Origin: Alcanivorax borkumensis SK2
GTDB taxonomy: Bacteria; Pseudomonadota; Gammaproteobacteria; Pseudomonadales; Alcanivoracaceae
Assembly (NCBI RefSeq): GCF_000009365.1
Contig: NC_008260.1
Coordinates: forward strand, 2,327,001 to 2,391,000
Direction: 5' to 3'
DNA length: 64,000 nt
The notes under the pieces are model-generated. The model was not told the DNA's origin, did no database searches, and saw only the letters and a list, made by a program, of their open reading frames with translations. This document shows positions 18,302-27,228 of the stretch, piece after piece. Every line of letters starts with the position of its first letter. Position 1 is the first letter of the stretch. The position numbers were made by a program, and so were the translations under genes.

Positions 18302-18916
18302 GTGCAAGCAGGGACATTACAGGAAGTCTGGTTCTGGTTATTGCCATTGTGCGTAGCCGGCTATCTGATGGGCTCCATTTCCAGCGCCATTCTGGTCTGC
18401 CGTTTGTTCGGCTACCCAGATCCGCGCACCGAGGGCTCCAACAATCCCGGGGCCACCAATGTACTCCGTATTGGCGGCAAACCCGCAGCCGCCCTCACCT
18501 TGCTGGGCGACGTGCTCAAAGGGGTAATACCCGTGGTGCTCGCCCGCTATCTGGATATGGGCCCCTTTGTGGCCGCACTGGTGGGCGTCTTTGCCTTCTT
18601 AGGCCATCTGTATCCCGTATTCTTTCACTTTCAAGGCGGTAAAGGCGTGGCCACAGCCTTTGGGCTACTGTTTGTTCTGCACTGGCCCAGTGGGCTGTTA
18701 GCCGGCGCGACTTGGCTGCTGGTATTTGCCCTCAACCGTATTTCCTCAATCGCCTCACTGAGTGCCTTCGTGGTAGCTCCAGCCTGTATTTTCGCCTGGC
18801 TGCCCCAAGCCTTCTGGCCCATTCTGGCCCTTTCCATCGTGCTGATTCTGCGACATCGCAGCAACCTGCAAAAAATACTGCGTGGGGAAGAGCTGGGGTT
18901 CAGGAAGAAAAGCTAG
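18302..18916 (+). CDS. plsY: Acyl-phosphate:glycerol-3-phosphate acyltransferase
   Basis: A 204-residue inner-membrane enzyme that makes lysophosphatidic acid from acyl-phosphate. GYLMGSISSAILVCRL, the active-site loop GSNNPGATNVLRIGG, FLGHLYPVFFHFQGGKGVAT and five hydrophobic spans are present. Translation begins at a GTG. It is divergent from folB with a 177-bp promoter gap. Confidence 0.94.
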   Translation: MQAGTLQEVWFWLLPLCVAGYLMGSISSAILVCRLFGYPDPRTEGSNNPGATNVLRIGGKPAAALTLLGDVLKGVIPVVLARYLDMGPFVAALVGVFAFLGHLYPVFFHFQGGKGVATAFGLLFVLHWPSGLLAGATWLLVFALNRISSIASLSAFVVAPACIFAWLPQAFWPILALSIVLILRHRSNLQKILRGEELGFRKKS

Positions 18917-19013
18917 CTACACGTTCCAACACGGCAAAACGTGATGATTTCTGAGACACACCACCAGCGTCCCCCTAGGGCGCCGGGCTGAGCTTACTGA
19001 GAGTAAACCGAAC

Positions 19014-20051
19014 TTAATCCGCGCCTTGCAGCTTCGCCAGTTCCGTCAGCGGCCAGCGCGGGCGGATCTTGATGGGTAGCTCGGCCCGTTCCCCGGCCTG
19101 CAACCGCAGGGCTCCCGCAAAAGCGATCATGGCACCGTTATCCGTGCAGTATTGAGGCGCGGGGTAATAAACGTCCACACCCCGTTTTTTCATCTGTTCC
19201 GCCAACTTAGCACGCAACGACTGATTCGCACTGACCCCTCCAGCCATCACCAATCGCTTGTGGCCGGTCTGCTCCACCGCACGGCGGCACTTGATCACCA
19301 AGGTATCCACCGCCGCTTCTTCGAACGCACGAGCAATATCCGCCCGGTCCTGCTCACTTAACGCTTCTTTTCCGCCCAAATCATTGATGGTATTTAACGT
19401 GAAAGTCTTGAGCCCAGAAAAGCTCATATCCAAGCCTGGACGATCGGTCATCGGGCGCGGAAAACGGAACCGACCTGCCGTACCCTGTTGCGCCAACGTC
19501 GCAACACGGGGGCCACCGGGGTAACCCAAGCCCATCATTTTTGCGGCTTTATCAAACGCCTCTCCAGCCGCATCATCCACTGATTCACCTAAAATCTCAT
19601 ATTCCCCCAGGGCCTTAGCGTCCAACAGCAGTGTGTGGCCCCCGCTAACCAGCAGCGCCACAAAGGGAAACGCAGGGGCATTAGGCTCCAGCAAGGGCGC
19701 CAGCAGGTGCCCCTCCATGTGGTGCACGGCCACCGCAGGCAAATTCCAGCCAAACGCCAACGAACGGGCCACACCCGCCCCTACCAGCAAAGCGCCGGCC
19801 AGCCCAGGGCCAGCGGTAAACGCCACCCCATCCAACTGTTGCGGTTGGGTATTAGCCTCCGTCATGACTTCGCGTATCAATGGCAGCACCCGCTGCACAT
19901 GATCACGGCTGGCCAGCTCCGGCACCACACCGCCATAGCGAGCATGCATCTCTACTTGGCTATATAAGGCCTGCCCCAATAGCCCCTGCTCGGTGTCATA
20001 GATAGCCACGCCGGTTTCGTCGCAGCTCGATTCAATACCCAATACGCGCAT
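19014..20051 (-). CDS. tsaD: tRNA threonylcarbamoyladenosine transferase TsaD
   Basis: A 345-residue ASKHA-fold iron protein that attaches threonylcarbamoyl to A37 of ANN-decoding tRNAs. [19 protein letters not shown], the metal motif [18 protein letters not shown] and [12 protein letters not shown] are present. The start at 20051 is the conserved MRVLGIES; the longer frame would run into the rpsU promoter. It is divergent from rpsU as in most gammaproteobacteria. Confidence 0.96.
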   Translation of the reverse strand: MRVLGIESSCDETGVAIYDTEQGLLGQALYSQVEMHARYGGVVPELASRDHVQRVLPLIREVMTEANTQPQQLDGVAFTAGPGLAGALLVGAGVARSLAFGWNLPAVAVHHMEGHLLAPLLEPNAPAFPFVALLVSGGHTLLLDAKALGEYEILGESVDDAAGEAFDKAAKMMGLGYPGGPRVATLAQQGTAGRFRFPRPMTDRPGLDMSFSGLKTFTLNTINDLGGKEALSEQDRADIARAFEEAAVDTLVIKCRRAVEQTGHKRLVMAGGVSANQSLRAKLAEQMKKRGVDVYYPAPQYCTDNGAMIAFAGALRLQAGERAELPIKIRPRWPLTELAKLQGAD

Positions 20052-20103
20052 GGTGATCAACCCTGTGAAATTGCGTTGCCATGATAGCGATGAACCGTAG
20101 GAT

Positions 20104-20131
20104 TTGCATTTCCTCACCACTAGGGTAGAAT
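20104..20131 (+). promoter_or_regulatory. Promoter of the rpsU-yqeY-dnaG-rpoD operon
   Basis: TTGCAT (20104-20109), a 16-bp spacer and TAGAAT (20126-20131), followed by a C-rich discriminator (CCCCGCC). A G+C-rich discriminator is typical of growth-rate and ppGpp-sensitive promoters of translation genes. It lies about 75 bp before rpsU. Confidence 0.5.
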
Positions 20132-20210
20132 CCCCGCCTCGCCGCACCCCGGGACCACCTGAGCCCGCGGCGACCCCCATAAACTCTAATTTCTAGGAAG
20201 GTGATTCTTC

Positions 20211-20426
20211 ATGCCTCAGGTGAAGGTGAAAGAAGGCGAACCGTTTGATGTGGCCCTGCGCCGTTTCAAGCGTGGCTGTGAAAAAGCGGGTATTCTCTCT
20301 GAAGTGCGTCGTCGCGAGCAATACGAGAAGCCCACACAAGAGCGTAAGCGCAAGCGTGCCGCAGCCGTCAAGCGTCACCTTAAAAAACTGCAGCGTGAGC
20401 AACTCGCACGCAAACGTTTGTACTAA
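20211..20426 (+). CDS. rpsU: 30S ribosomal protein S21
   Basis: A 71-residue, very basic ribosomal protein needed for initiation on the 30S subunit. [20 protein letters not shown] and the Arg/Lys-rich C-terminus are diagnostic. It has a strong ribosome site (AGGAAGGTGA). First gene of the macromolecular synthesis operon. Confidence 0.97.
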   Translation: MPQVKVKEGEPFDVALRRFKRGCEKAGILSEVRRREQYEKPTQERKRKRAAAVKRHLKKLQREQLARKRLY

Positions 20427-20440
20427 GGTATAGACGTCTG

Positions 20441-20887
20441 ATGAGTGCGCTCAAAGAGCAGCTCACTGCGGCCATGAAAGACGCCATGCGTGCCAAAGAA
20501 AAGGCACGTCTTGGTGTTTTTCGTATGGCGCTTGCAGCAATCAAACAAATTGAAGTGGACGAGCGCATCGACCCTGATGATGCACGTGTACTCGCCCTGC
20601 TCGACAAATTGATCAAGCAGCGCAAGGATTCAGCCACACAATACCGTGACGCGAACCGCCCAGAATTGGCGGAAATCGAAGAAGCGGAAATCGTGGTGCT
20701 TCAAGAATTCCTCCCCACCCAGCTCACCGATGCGGAAATTGACGCCCTTATCGATGACGCCATGGCTCAAACCGGTGCTTCAGGCATGCAGGACATGGGC
20801 AAAGTAATGGGTATTCTCAAGCCGCAATTGCAAGGCCGTGCCGATATGGGCGCAGCTAGCGGTAAGGTTCGCGCTAAACTCGCCTGA
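20441..20887 (+). CDS. GatB/YqeY domain protein
   Basis: A 148-residue YqeY-type protein sharing the helical tRNA-binding tail domain of the GatB amidotransferase subunit. LKEQLTAAMKDAMRAKEKAR at the start and the C-terminal MGKVMGILKPQLQGRADMGA are the family signature. A role in tRNA-dependent amidation is assumed but unproved. It sits in the usual position between rpsU and dnaG. Confidence 0.93.
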   Translation: MSALKEQLTAAMKDAMRAKEKARLGVFRMALAAIKQIEVDERIDPDDARVLALLDKLIKQRKDSATQYRDANRPELAEIEEAEIVVLQEFLPTQLTDAEIDALIDDAMAQTGASGMQDMGKVMGILKPQLQGRADMGAASGKVRAKLA

Positions 20888-21051
20888 GCCAACCATACAG
20901 CGTTCCCGCTACGTTTTCCCTTTCATCCCAGTACCTTGGGGCGAAACAGACAGACACACACCTGACACCTTACCAGCCAGCGCCCGCATTAAACTTTCCC
21001 CACATCGGCAATTCTGCTTGAATAGCAGCCCACGCAGAGAGTCCGCGCACC

Positions 21052-23010
21052 ATGGCACGCATTCCGGAAAATTTTGTTCAGGACCTTCTGGCTCGTACCG
21101 ATCTGGTGGAGCTGATAGACGCTCGCGTGCCCCTAAAAAAAACTGGCCGCAACTACAGCGCCTGCTGCCCATTCCACCAGGAAAAAACGCCCTCCTTCAC
21201 TGTCGCGCCAGATAAGCAATTTTATTACTGTTTCGGCTGCGGTGCTTCCGGCAACGCCGCGGGCTTCCTAATGGAATATGAGCACCTGAACTTTCCGGAA
21301 GCGGTGAAGCAACTCGCCGATCGCGCCGGCATGGAGGTGCCTGAATCGCGACCAGAAACCACCGCCGATCGCCAGAAAAAAGATCGCCTGCAATCCCTTT
21401 ACGACCTGCTTAGCCGCGCCGAAAAGTTCTACGTGCAACAGTTACGCCAAGCGCCTGAGCGTCAAAAAGCAGTGAATTACCTTAAAAACCGAGGGTTAAG
21501 CGGCGAAATTGCAAAACAGTTCGCCATTGGGTTTGCGCCACCCGGCTACGACAATCTAATCAACGGCCTTTCTCTCACTGAAACCAGCCTGGAACAAGCC
21601 GTTACCGGTGGCCTGCTGGTGCGCCGGGAAGACAATAACCGCACCTACGATAAATTCCGGGATCGCATCATTTTTCCCATTCGCGATAGCCGCGGCCGCA
21701 CCATCGGCTTTGGCGGTCGGGTGCTGGGCGACGGCAAGCCGAAATACCTTAACAGCCCAGAAACCCCCGTTTTCCACAAGGGCCAGGAGCTTTACGGGCT
21801 ATGGGAGTGGCGCCAGAGCAGGGACCGCAGCGACCGCCTCTATGTAGTCGAAGGTTACATGGACGTGATCGCCCTAACGCAGCACGGCGTACCCAATGTG
21901 GTCGCCACCTTGGGCACCGCCACCACCGAAGATCACGCCCGCAAACTGTTCCGCCAGGTCAATGAAGTGATCCTGTGCTTTGACGGGGATAAGGCCGGCG
22001 TGCGTGCCGCTTGGCGTGCGCTGGAATCGCTTCTACCGGCGCTGGATGACGGCAAACAGGTACGTTTCTTATTCCTCCCAGACGGGGAAGACCCGGACAC
22101 ACTCGTGCGCCAACAAGGGCCAGAGGCGTTGCGAGCACTCACTGATAAAGCCGACGCCCTGTCCACCTACCTGTTCCGACATCTATCAGAAGGGCTGGAT
22201 TTGGAGACCGTGGATGGCCGCGTCCGGCTTGCCCGCCTCGCCCTGCCCTACCTGGACAAGCCCGCCGGTCCGGTTTACCGCGCCCTGCTCACTGAAGAGC
22301 TCAGCCGCCTCACCCGACTGGACAAGGAATCACTGATCCAGCTCAAACCAGCACCGGCAGCACCCCGGCCTACGCCGAGCACCTCGTCACCGGCTGGCAA
22401 CGCCTACGATTATGGGCATGGTTACGAGGATTTCGGTTCCCCGCCGCCGCCCACCGAAGACGACCCCGGCATACCCTACCCGGAAGATTTCGCCTTCGCG
22501 GACGGCGGCAACAACGGCAGCAGCAATAATTTTACCGCAGACAATCGCAACCGAATTCGCCCCAATCCACGCCAAAATGGCGGTCGCAAAGGCCCACTAA
22601 CCTTGGCCGAGCGCCTGGTACTTGTACTGCTGGATTACCCATCACTAGTAGAGCAGCATCCGTTGCCGGACAACATCGAGCAACTGCCGTTACCGCATAT
22701 CGACCTACTGACTCAGGTCGCTGGGCTGTGCCGACAAAATCATAGCGCTGCCGCCTTGCTCGGCGCCTTGATGGCCCTTGAGCAGGGCGAAACATTATCT
22801 CGCCTGCTCAAAGCTAGCCTCAAACCGCCAATGGAAGAAGAAATGGCCACTCGGCTATGGCTCGATGCCCTATCACAGCTGGAAGTGACCCGCCTGGAAG
22901 CCGCATTAACAGAGGTAGAACAGGCCGGCATGCCCGACCCGGCGCACTGGCAGGCGCTACATAAAGCCTTGGCCGAAGCCCGCCAACACGCCCGCAAACC
23001 CTTCGACTAA
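21052..23010 (+). CDS. dnaG: DNA primase
   Basis: A 652-residue primase that lays RNA primers at the replication fork. It has an N-terminal CHC2 zinc domain (CCPFHQEKTPSFTV ... YYCFGCGASG), a catalytic TOPRIM core with VVEGYMDVIAL and FDGDKAGVRAAWR, and a C-terminal helicase-binding domain (about residues 520-650). A Pro/Gly/Asn-rich linker of about 90 residues (440-520) separates core and C-terminal domain and is unusually long. Confidence 0.96.
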   Translation: MARIPENFVQDLLARTDLVELIDARVPLKKTGRNYSACCPFHQEKTPSFTVAPDKQFYYCFGCGASGNAAGFLMEYEHLNFPEAVKQLADRAGMEVPESRPETTADRQKKDRLQSLYDLLSRAEKFYVQQLRQAPERQKAVNYLKNRGLSGEIAKQFAIGFAPPGYDNLINGLSLTETSLEQAVTGGLLVRREDNNRTYDKFRDRIIFPIRDSRGRTIGFGGRVLGDGKPKYLNSPETPVFHKGQELYGLWEWRQSRDRSDRLYVVEGYMDVIALTQHGVPNVVATLGTATTEDHARKLFRQVNEVILCFDGDKAGVRAAWRALESLLPALDDGKQVRFLFLPDGEDPDTLVRQQGPEALRALTDKADALSTYLFRHLSEGLDLETVDGRVRLARLALPYLDKPAGPVYRALLTEELSRLTRLDKESLIQLKPAPAAPRPTPSTSSPAGNAYDYGHGYEDFGSPPPPTEDDPGIPYPEDFAFADGGNNGSSNNFTADNRNRIRPNPRQNGGRKGPLTLAERLVLVLLDYPSLVEQHPLPDNIEQLPLPHIDLLTQVAGLCRQNHSAAALLGALMALEQGETLSRLLKASLKPPMEEEMATRLWLDALSQLEVTRLEAALTEVEQAGMPDPAHWQALHKALAEARQHARKPFD

Positions 23011-23040
23011 CCCGGCCAATGGTGCAGCCCCAGGGTTGCA

Positions 23041-23074
23041 TTGACTGGCCGTAGACCCCATATCCCAGTATAAT
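23041..23074 (+). promoter_or_regulatory. Possible rpoD promoter
   Basis: A perfect -10 TATAAT at 23069-23074 lies 73 bp before rpoD. The only good -35 (TTGACT, 23041-23046) is 22 bp away, too far for ordinary sigma-70 use, so the -10 may work with a weaker -35 or an alternative factor. Confidence 0.3.
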
Positions 23075-23146
23075 ACGCCGTTTTCCCACGCCACCATCAC
23101 GCTGGCAAGCGCAAGCTCCCAGCACGACGTTACGGGCTTTAATTGC

Positions 23147-25048
23147 ATGACGACTCAAAAGCAGCAGCAACAATCTCAGCTGAAGCAGTTGATCGCACTA
23201 GGTAAGGAACAGGGCTACCTTACCTACGCTGAAGTGAATGACCACTTGCCGGACTCCATTACGGATACCGATCAAGTAGAAGACATCATTCAGATGATCA
23301 ACGACATGGGCATCACCGTGGTTGAAAAAGCCGCCGATGCCGACCAGTTGACGATCGACGAAAGCGCCGACAGCACAGACGAAGTCGCCGCTGAAGAAGC
23401 CGCTGCCGTGCTCGCCTCCGTAGAGAACGAACCCGGTCGCACCACCGACCCGGTACGCATGTACATGCGCGAAATGGGCACCGTGGAGCTGCTCACTCGG
23501 GAAGGCGAAATCGAAATTGCCAAGCGCATTGAAGAAGGCACCCGTGAAGTTCTTCACGCCCTCGCCTTCTGGCCCGGCGCTGTCGATATGGTGATTGAAG
23601 AATACGCCCGCGTGGAAAACGAAGAACGTAAGCTCACCGACATCATTGCCGGCTACTTGGATCCCAATGACGATGGCGCGGCAGCGACCAACGCCAATCG
23701 CGATCCTGCTTTTGCTGAAAAAGCCAAGAAGGCGGCAGAAGAAAAAGCTAAGGCAAAAGAAAAAGCCAAAGAAGAAGGTTCTGACGATAAAGACAGCGAC
23801 GACGAAGACGAAGAAGATGAAGGCGGCTTGGATCCGGTATTGGCCGCAGAACGCTTCGAGACGCTGAAAAAACTGCAAGAGAAAGCAGAACGCTCTCTCA
23901 AGCGTAACGGTCGGGACCATGCATCCACCGCCAAGGCATTAGAAGCGCTGGCAGAACACTTCACCCTGTTTAAACTGGTGCCGCGTATTTTCGACAGCAT
24001 GCTCGTTGGTGCACGCGACAACCTGGACCTGGTACGTAAATTCGAGCGCCAAATCATGTCCGCCACCATCCGCCGTGGCGGTATGGATCGTAAGGATTTC
24101 ATCAAGGCATTTCCTGGCAACGAAACCAACATGGAGTGGATCGATAGCCAGCTGAAAACCAAAAAAGGCAAAGCCATCGCCGATAAACTGAGCGTCGTCA
24201 AAGAAGACGTTCAGCGTGCCCAGCGTAAAATCAGCACTATCGAAGACATCATTGGCTTGCCCGTTGCCGACATCAAGGAAATCAACCGTCGCATTTCCAT
24301 TGGCGAAGCAAAAGCGCGTCGCGCCAAGAAAGAAATGGTCGAAGCCAACCTGCGTCTGGTTATTTCTATCGCCAAAAAATACACCAACCGAGGGCTACAA
24401 TTCCTCGACCTGATTCAGGAAGGCAACATCGGCCTGATGAAAGCCGTAGACAAGTTCGAATACCGCCGTGGTTACAAATTCTCCACCTACGCTACTTGGT
24501 GGATTCGTCAGGCCATCACACGCTCCATCGCCGACCAGGCACGCACCATCCGTATCCCGGTACACATGATAGAGACCATCAACAAGATCAACCGGGTACA
24601 ACGTCAAATGCTGCAGGAAATGGGCCGCGAACCCACTCCAGAAGAGCTGGGTGTACGCTTGGAAATGCCGGAAGATAAAGTTCGTAAAGTACTCAAGATT
24701 GCCAAAGAGCCAATCTCCATGGAAACCCCCATCGGTGACGATGAAGATTCCAGCCTCGGCGACTTTATCGAAGACGGCAACATGGAATCCCCGGTAGATT
24801 CCGCCACCTCGCTTGGCCTGGAAGAAGCCACCCGCGACGTACTGGCCAACCTCACCGCTCGGGAAGCTAAAGTCCTGCGCATGCGTTTCGGTATCGACAT
24901 GAACACTGACCACACCCTTGAGGAAGTGGGAAAACAGTTCGACGTAACCCGTGAACGTATTCGTCAGATCGAAGCCAAGGCACTGCGCAAACTCCGGCAT
25001 CCGAGCCGCAGCGAGCACCTACGCAGCTTCCTCGACGGCGACCTGTAA
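23147..25048 (+). CDS. rpoD: RNA polymerase primary sigma factor (sigma-70)
   Basis: A 633-residue housekeeping sigma factor. Region 1.1 is at the N-terminus ([20 protein letters not shown]), region 1.2 carries [20 protein letters not shown], and a long acidic and Lys-rich non-conserved insert runs from about residue 190 to 230. Region 2 has [20 protein letters not shown] and [20 protein letters not shown]. The region 4.2 helix-turn-helix is [20 protein letters not shown]. Last gene of its operon. Confidence 0.97.
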   Translation: MTTQKQQQQSQLKQLIALGKEQGYLTYAEVNDHLPDSITDTDQVEDIIQMINDMGITVVEKAADADQLTIDESADSTDEVAAEEAAAVLASVENEPGRTTDPVRMYMREMGTVELLTREGEIEIAKRIEEGTREVLHALAFWPGAVDMVIEEYARVENEERKLTDIIAGYLDPNDDGAAATNANRDPAFAEKAKKAAEEKAKAKEKAKEEGSDDKDSDDEDEEDEGGLDPVLAAERFETLKKLQEKAERSLKRNGRDHASTAKALEALAEHFTLFKLVPRIFDSMLVGARDNLDLVRKFERQIMSATIRRGGMDRKDFIKAFPGNETNMEWIDSQLKTKKGKAIADKLSVVKEDVQRAQRKISTIEDIIGLPVADIKEINRRISIGEAKARRAKKEMVEANLRLVISIAKKYTNRGLQFLDLIQEGNIGLMKAVDKFEYRRGYKFSTYATWWIRQAITRSIADQARTIRIPVHMIETINKINRVQRQMLQEMGREPTPEELGVRLEMPEDKVRKVLKIAKEPISMETPIGDDEDSSLGDFIEDGNMESPVDSATSLGLEEATRDVLANLTAREAKVLRMRFGIDMNTDHTLEEVGKQFDVTRERIRQIEAKALRKLRHPSRSEHLRSFLDGDL

Positions 25049-25067
25049 AACCGGCAAATGCAAAATG

Positions 25068-25090
25068 CCTGGGCTGCGTTGCAGCCTGGG
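25068..25090 (+). terminator. Hairpin after rpoD
   Basis: CCTGGGCTGC and GCAGCCTGGG pair over 10 bp (two G-T wobbles) around a GTT loop, 20 bp after the rpoD stop. The following bases are A-rich rather than T-rich, so termination may need other factors. Confidence 0.5.
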
Positions 25091-25135
25091 CAATAATAAA
25101 AAAGAGTACAGCCTTTCCCTAAACCAAATACACGT

Positions 25136-25141
25136 TATAAT
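25136..25141 (+). promoter_or_regulatory. -10 element of the tRNA promoter
   Basis: TATAAT followed by the G+C-rich CTTCGCCCGCGCGAC, a discriminator typical of stable-RNA promoters under stringent control. It lies 70 bp upstream of the tRNA. The -35 is poor (CTTTCC). Confidence 0.4.
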
Positions 25142-25209
25142 CTTCGCCCGCGCGACAGCGCAGGCAAGCGTCAGGCGTTCAACATAAGAAGACGTCAGGC
25201 GATTTCTCA

Positions 25210-25286
25210 GGGCCTATAGCTCAGCTGGTTAGAGCAGTCGACTCATAATCGATTGGTCCCAGGTTCAAGTCCTGGTGGGCCCACCA
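25210..25286 (+). tRNA. tRNA with CAU anticodon, probably tRNA-Ile2
   Basis: A complete 77-nt cloverleaf with encoded CCA: acceptor GGGCCTA/TGGGCCC, D arm GCTC..GAGC, anticodon stem GTCGA/TCGAT with loop CTCATAA (anticodon CAT), T arm CCAGG-TTCAAGT-CCTGG. The anticodon stem region resembles the AUA-reading isoleucine tRNA, whose C34 becomes lysidine, more than elongator tRNA-Met. The distinction rests on my comparison with the E. coli tRNAs and is not certain. The 3' half is the integration site of the element that follows. Confidence 0.9.
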
Positions 25287-25289
25287 TTT
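25241..25289 (+). repeat. Left attachment site (attL) within the tRNA 3' half
   Basis: 49 bp identical to 41124-41172, starting in the anticodon loop (ACTCATAA) and ending three bases past CCA. A repeat beginning at the anticodon loop is the classical crossover segment of tyrosine integrases that use tRNA genes. Confidence 0.9.
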
Positions 25290-25397
25290 CTACATGCTGA
25301 CAATCCATTTTTTCTCTTTTTAATCAAAGAGATACGGCCAGTTTGTCAGCAACTATATTCCAGCCCTCCAGCCTAGGGCCAGTCGATTGCTCCCAAA

Positions 25398-25414
25398 AGT
25401 ACAAATTCGGTACA
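25398..25414 (+). promoter_or_regulatory. Paired GTACA arm-type site before the integrase
   Basis: AGTACA-AATTC-GGTACA: two near-identical hexamers 11 bp apart, one helical turn, 109 bp inside attL and 32 bp before the integrase start. The same layout occurs inside attR (40986-41002) and at 45524-45540. It is likely an integrase or excisionase arm site that also overlaps the int promoter (inference). Confidence 0.5.
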
Positions 25415-25445
25415 GTGACCGAATCTATCAGGGATCGATAAGACT

Positions 25446-26549
25446 ATGGCTACACTCGTCAAAACCCCTTCCGGCACATGGAAAGCCGTCATTCGCAAAA
25501 CGGGGTTCCCCACTACCTCAAAAACCTTTCGCACCAAACGCGATGCTGAAGATTGGTCGCGACGCACCGAAGATGAAATGGTGCGCGGTGTTTACATCCA
25601 ACGCGCCCCCGCAGAAAGAATGACCGTGGCGGATGCACTCAAGCGCTACCTGGCGGAAGTCTCCCCAACCAAGCGCCCGGCTTCAGCAGCCTGCGACGTT
25701 CGACATTCCAAACCTCTAATCAAAGGACTGGGCAAATACTCGTTAGCAGCACTGTCCCCTGAGATTATCGCCAAGTATCGCGATGAACGCCTTGCTGGCC
25801 TGGACCGCAAAGATGCCAAGGGCAATCCTGATCCAAGACCGCGATCACCCAACACGGTAAGACTCGACCTTGCGTTGCTCGGGCATATGTTCACCACCGC
25901 TATCAGGGAATGGGGAATCGGCCTGCCGTCCAATCCTGTACAAAATATTCGTCGCCCTGCCCCGCCACCTGGACGCGAGCGCCGACTAAACCAAACGGAA
26001 GAAGATCGCCTTATAGCTGCGGTCGATAGCCACTCCAACCCCATGCTGGGCTGGATCGTCCGGCTTGCCCTAGAAACCGGGATGCGCTCAGCAGAGATCA
26101 CCACGTTACGTCGCAACCAAATCGACCTGAAGCGACGGGTCGTACGCTTACTGGAAACCAAGAACACAGCACCACGTACCGTCCCACTCTCCAGCACAGC
26201 GACAGCCATACTGCAGGAAGCTCTAGCCAATCCAGTTCGCCCCATCGACACAGATCTGGTGTTCTTTGGGGAACCAGGTAGAGACGGCCAGCGCCGCCCC
26301 TATAACTTCAACAAACCCTGGCTAAAAGCGAAGGAAACCGCCGGAATGAAAGAGCTCCACTTCCACGACCTGCGTCATGAAGCCGTAAGCCGGTTAGTCG
26401 AAGGGGGGCTCAGCGACCAGCAGGTGGCCGCCATCAGCGGCCACAAGTCCATGCAGATGCTGAAACGATACACCCACCTGCGCGCGGAAGACCTAGTGAA
26501 CGAGCTTGACTCAATCGCTGATCGCCGTAACCGAAGAGATGAATCGTGA
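25446..26549 (+). CDS. int: Tyrosine-type site-specific integrase
   Basis: A 367-residue recombinase that would integrate and excise the element at the tRNA 3' end. It has an N-terminal arm-binding region (about 1-55), a SAM-like core-binding domain (60-160) and a catalytic domain with R214 (ETGMRSAEI), K239, H307-x-x-R310 (FHDLRHEA), H333 (SGHKSM) and the nucleophile Y342 (KRYTHL). All catalytic residues are intact. It is adjacent to attL and reads into the element, the standard position. Confidence 0.95.
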   Translation: MATLVKTPSGTWKAVIRKTGFPTTSKTFRTKRDAEDWSRRTEDEMVRGVYIQRAPAERMTVADALKRYLAEVSPTKRPASAACDVRHSKPLIKGLGKYSLAALSPEIIAKYRDERLAGLDRKDAKGNPDPRPRSPNTVRLDLALLGHMFTTAIREWGIGLPSNPVQNIRRPAPPPGRERRLNQTEEDRLIAAVDSHSNPMLGWIVRLALETGMRSAEITTLRRNQIDLKRRVVRLLETKNTAPRTVPLSSTATAILQEALANPVRPIDTDLVFFGEPGRDGQRRPYNFNKPWLKAKETAGMKELHFHDLRHEAVSRLVEGGLSDQQVAAISGHKSMQMLKRYTHLRAEDLVNELDSIADRRNRRDES

Positions 26550-26820
26550 AGTCTAAAGCTCTACCAGGTTTCAATAACTATTTCTCTCTCGATAAAACCC
26601 ACAAAACACACCTTTATCTTAAATTAATTTAATAAAGAGAATTTATTGGGAAAATTTTACAAACAATAAAAACAAAGCCAAAATCCAATAAAAACCTTTT
26701 AAAACAATATATTAATCATAGCACCCTCACGATACGATCGTGTAATACGATCGTATCTATTATACAAATCCAATGTTAGAAATTTGCCCACTGTAAGTTA
26801 CCGAAACAGGGGCCAATTTC
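26550..26820 (+). promoter_or_regulatory. A+T-rich control region with 11-bp inverted repeat, candidate oriT/operator
   Basis: No gene. The first 180 bp are very A+T-rich. At 26731-26757 GATACGATCGT and ACGATCGTATC form a perfect inverted repeat with a 5-bp spacer, 63 bp before mobC. Inverted repeats just upstream of a MobC-relaxase pair are the usual location of oriT, and such repeats also bind ribbon-helix-helix accessory proteins that repress their own operon. The nick site cannot be assigned by eye. Confidence 0.5.
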
Positions 26821-27228
26821 ATGGAAAACGCAGACAACATTAAATATTTATCCAATATTGAAAAAAGAGAACCCAAAAGCCGGCAAGTCAAGATTCGGCT
26901 GACAGAAAAACAGGCTTCCGAACTCAAACGTCGGGCGAAAAACTTCTTTAAGTCCCCTACTGGCTGGGCAACCGCTCTAGTCATCTCTAACTTATCTAAT
27001 CACCCCATATTCTCTGACACCGAATTAGAAGAGCTCAGAAAGGTACGCCAAGAGATTCACCGAATAGGAATAAATCTTAACCAAATATCCAGATCCATTA
27101 ATATGGACCCAAAAAACACGTCTCAGCTATACGGTTTAGATTGGCCCGCTATTATTGCAAGCGTAAATAGAGCAAGAGACACCGTAGACAAAATCAGACT
27201 AGCTGCCATTAAACGGTGGAGTGCCTAA
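26821..27228 (+). CDS. MobC-like relaxosome accessory protein
   Basis: A 135-residue protein with the MobC-type pattern: an N-terminal ribbon-helix-helix-like segment (RQVKIRLTEKQASELKRRAK) and a C-terminal helix with the signature VRQEIHRIGINLNQISRSIN. MobC proteins bind oriT, help melt it and recruit the relaxase. The stop overlaps the relaxase start (TAATG). Its lower G+C codon use than the following genes suggests recent acquisition. Confidence 0.85.
   Translation: MENADNIKYLSNIEKREPKSRQVKIRLTEKQASELKRRAKNFFKSPTGWATALVISNLSNHPIFSDTELEELRKVRQEIHRIGINLNQISRSINMDPKNTSQLYGLDWPAIIASVNRARDTVDKIRLAAIKRWSA

Noticed and set aside
23670-23830. Low-complexity Lys/Glu/Asp stretch in rpoD as a possible assembly or frameshift artefact
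   Set aside because: The frame continues cleanly on both sides and an acidic non-conserved insert at this place is normal for primary sigma factors of proteobacteria.
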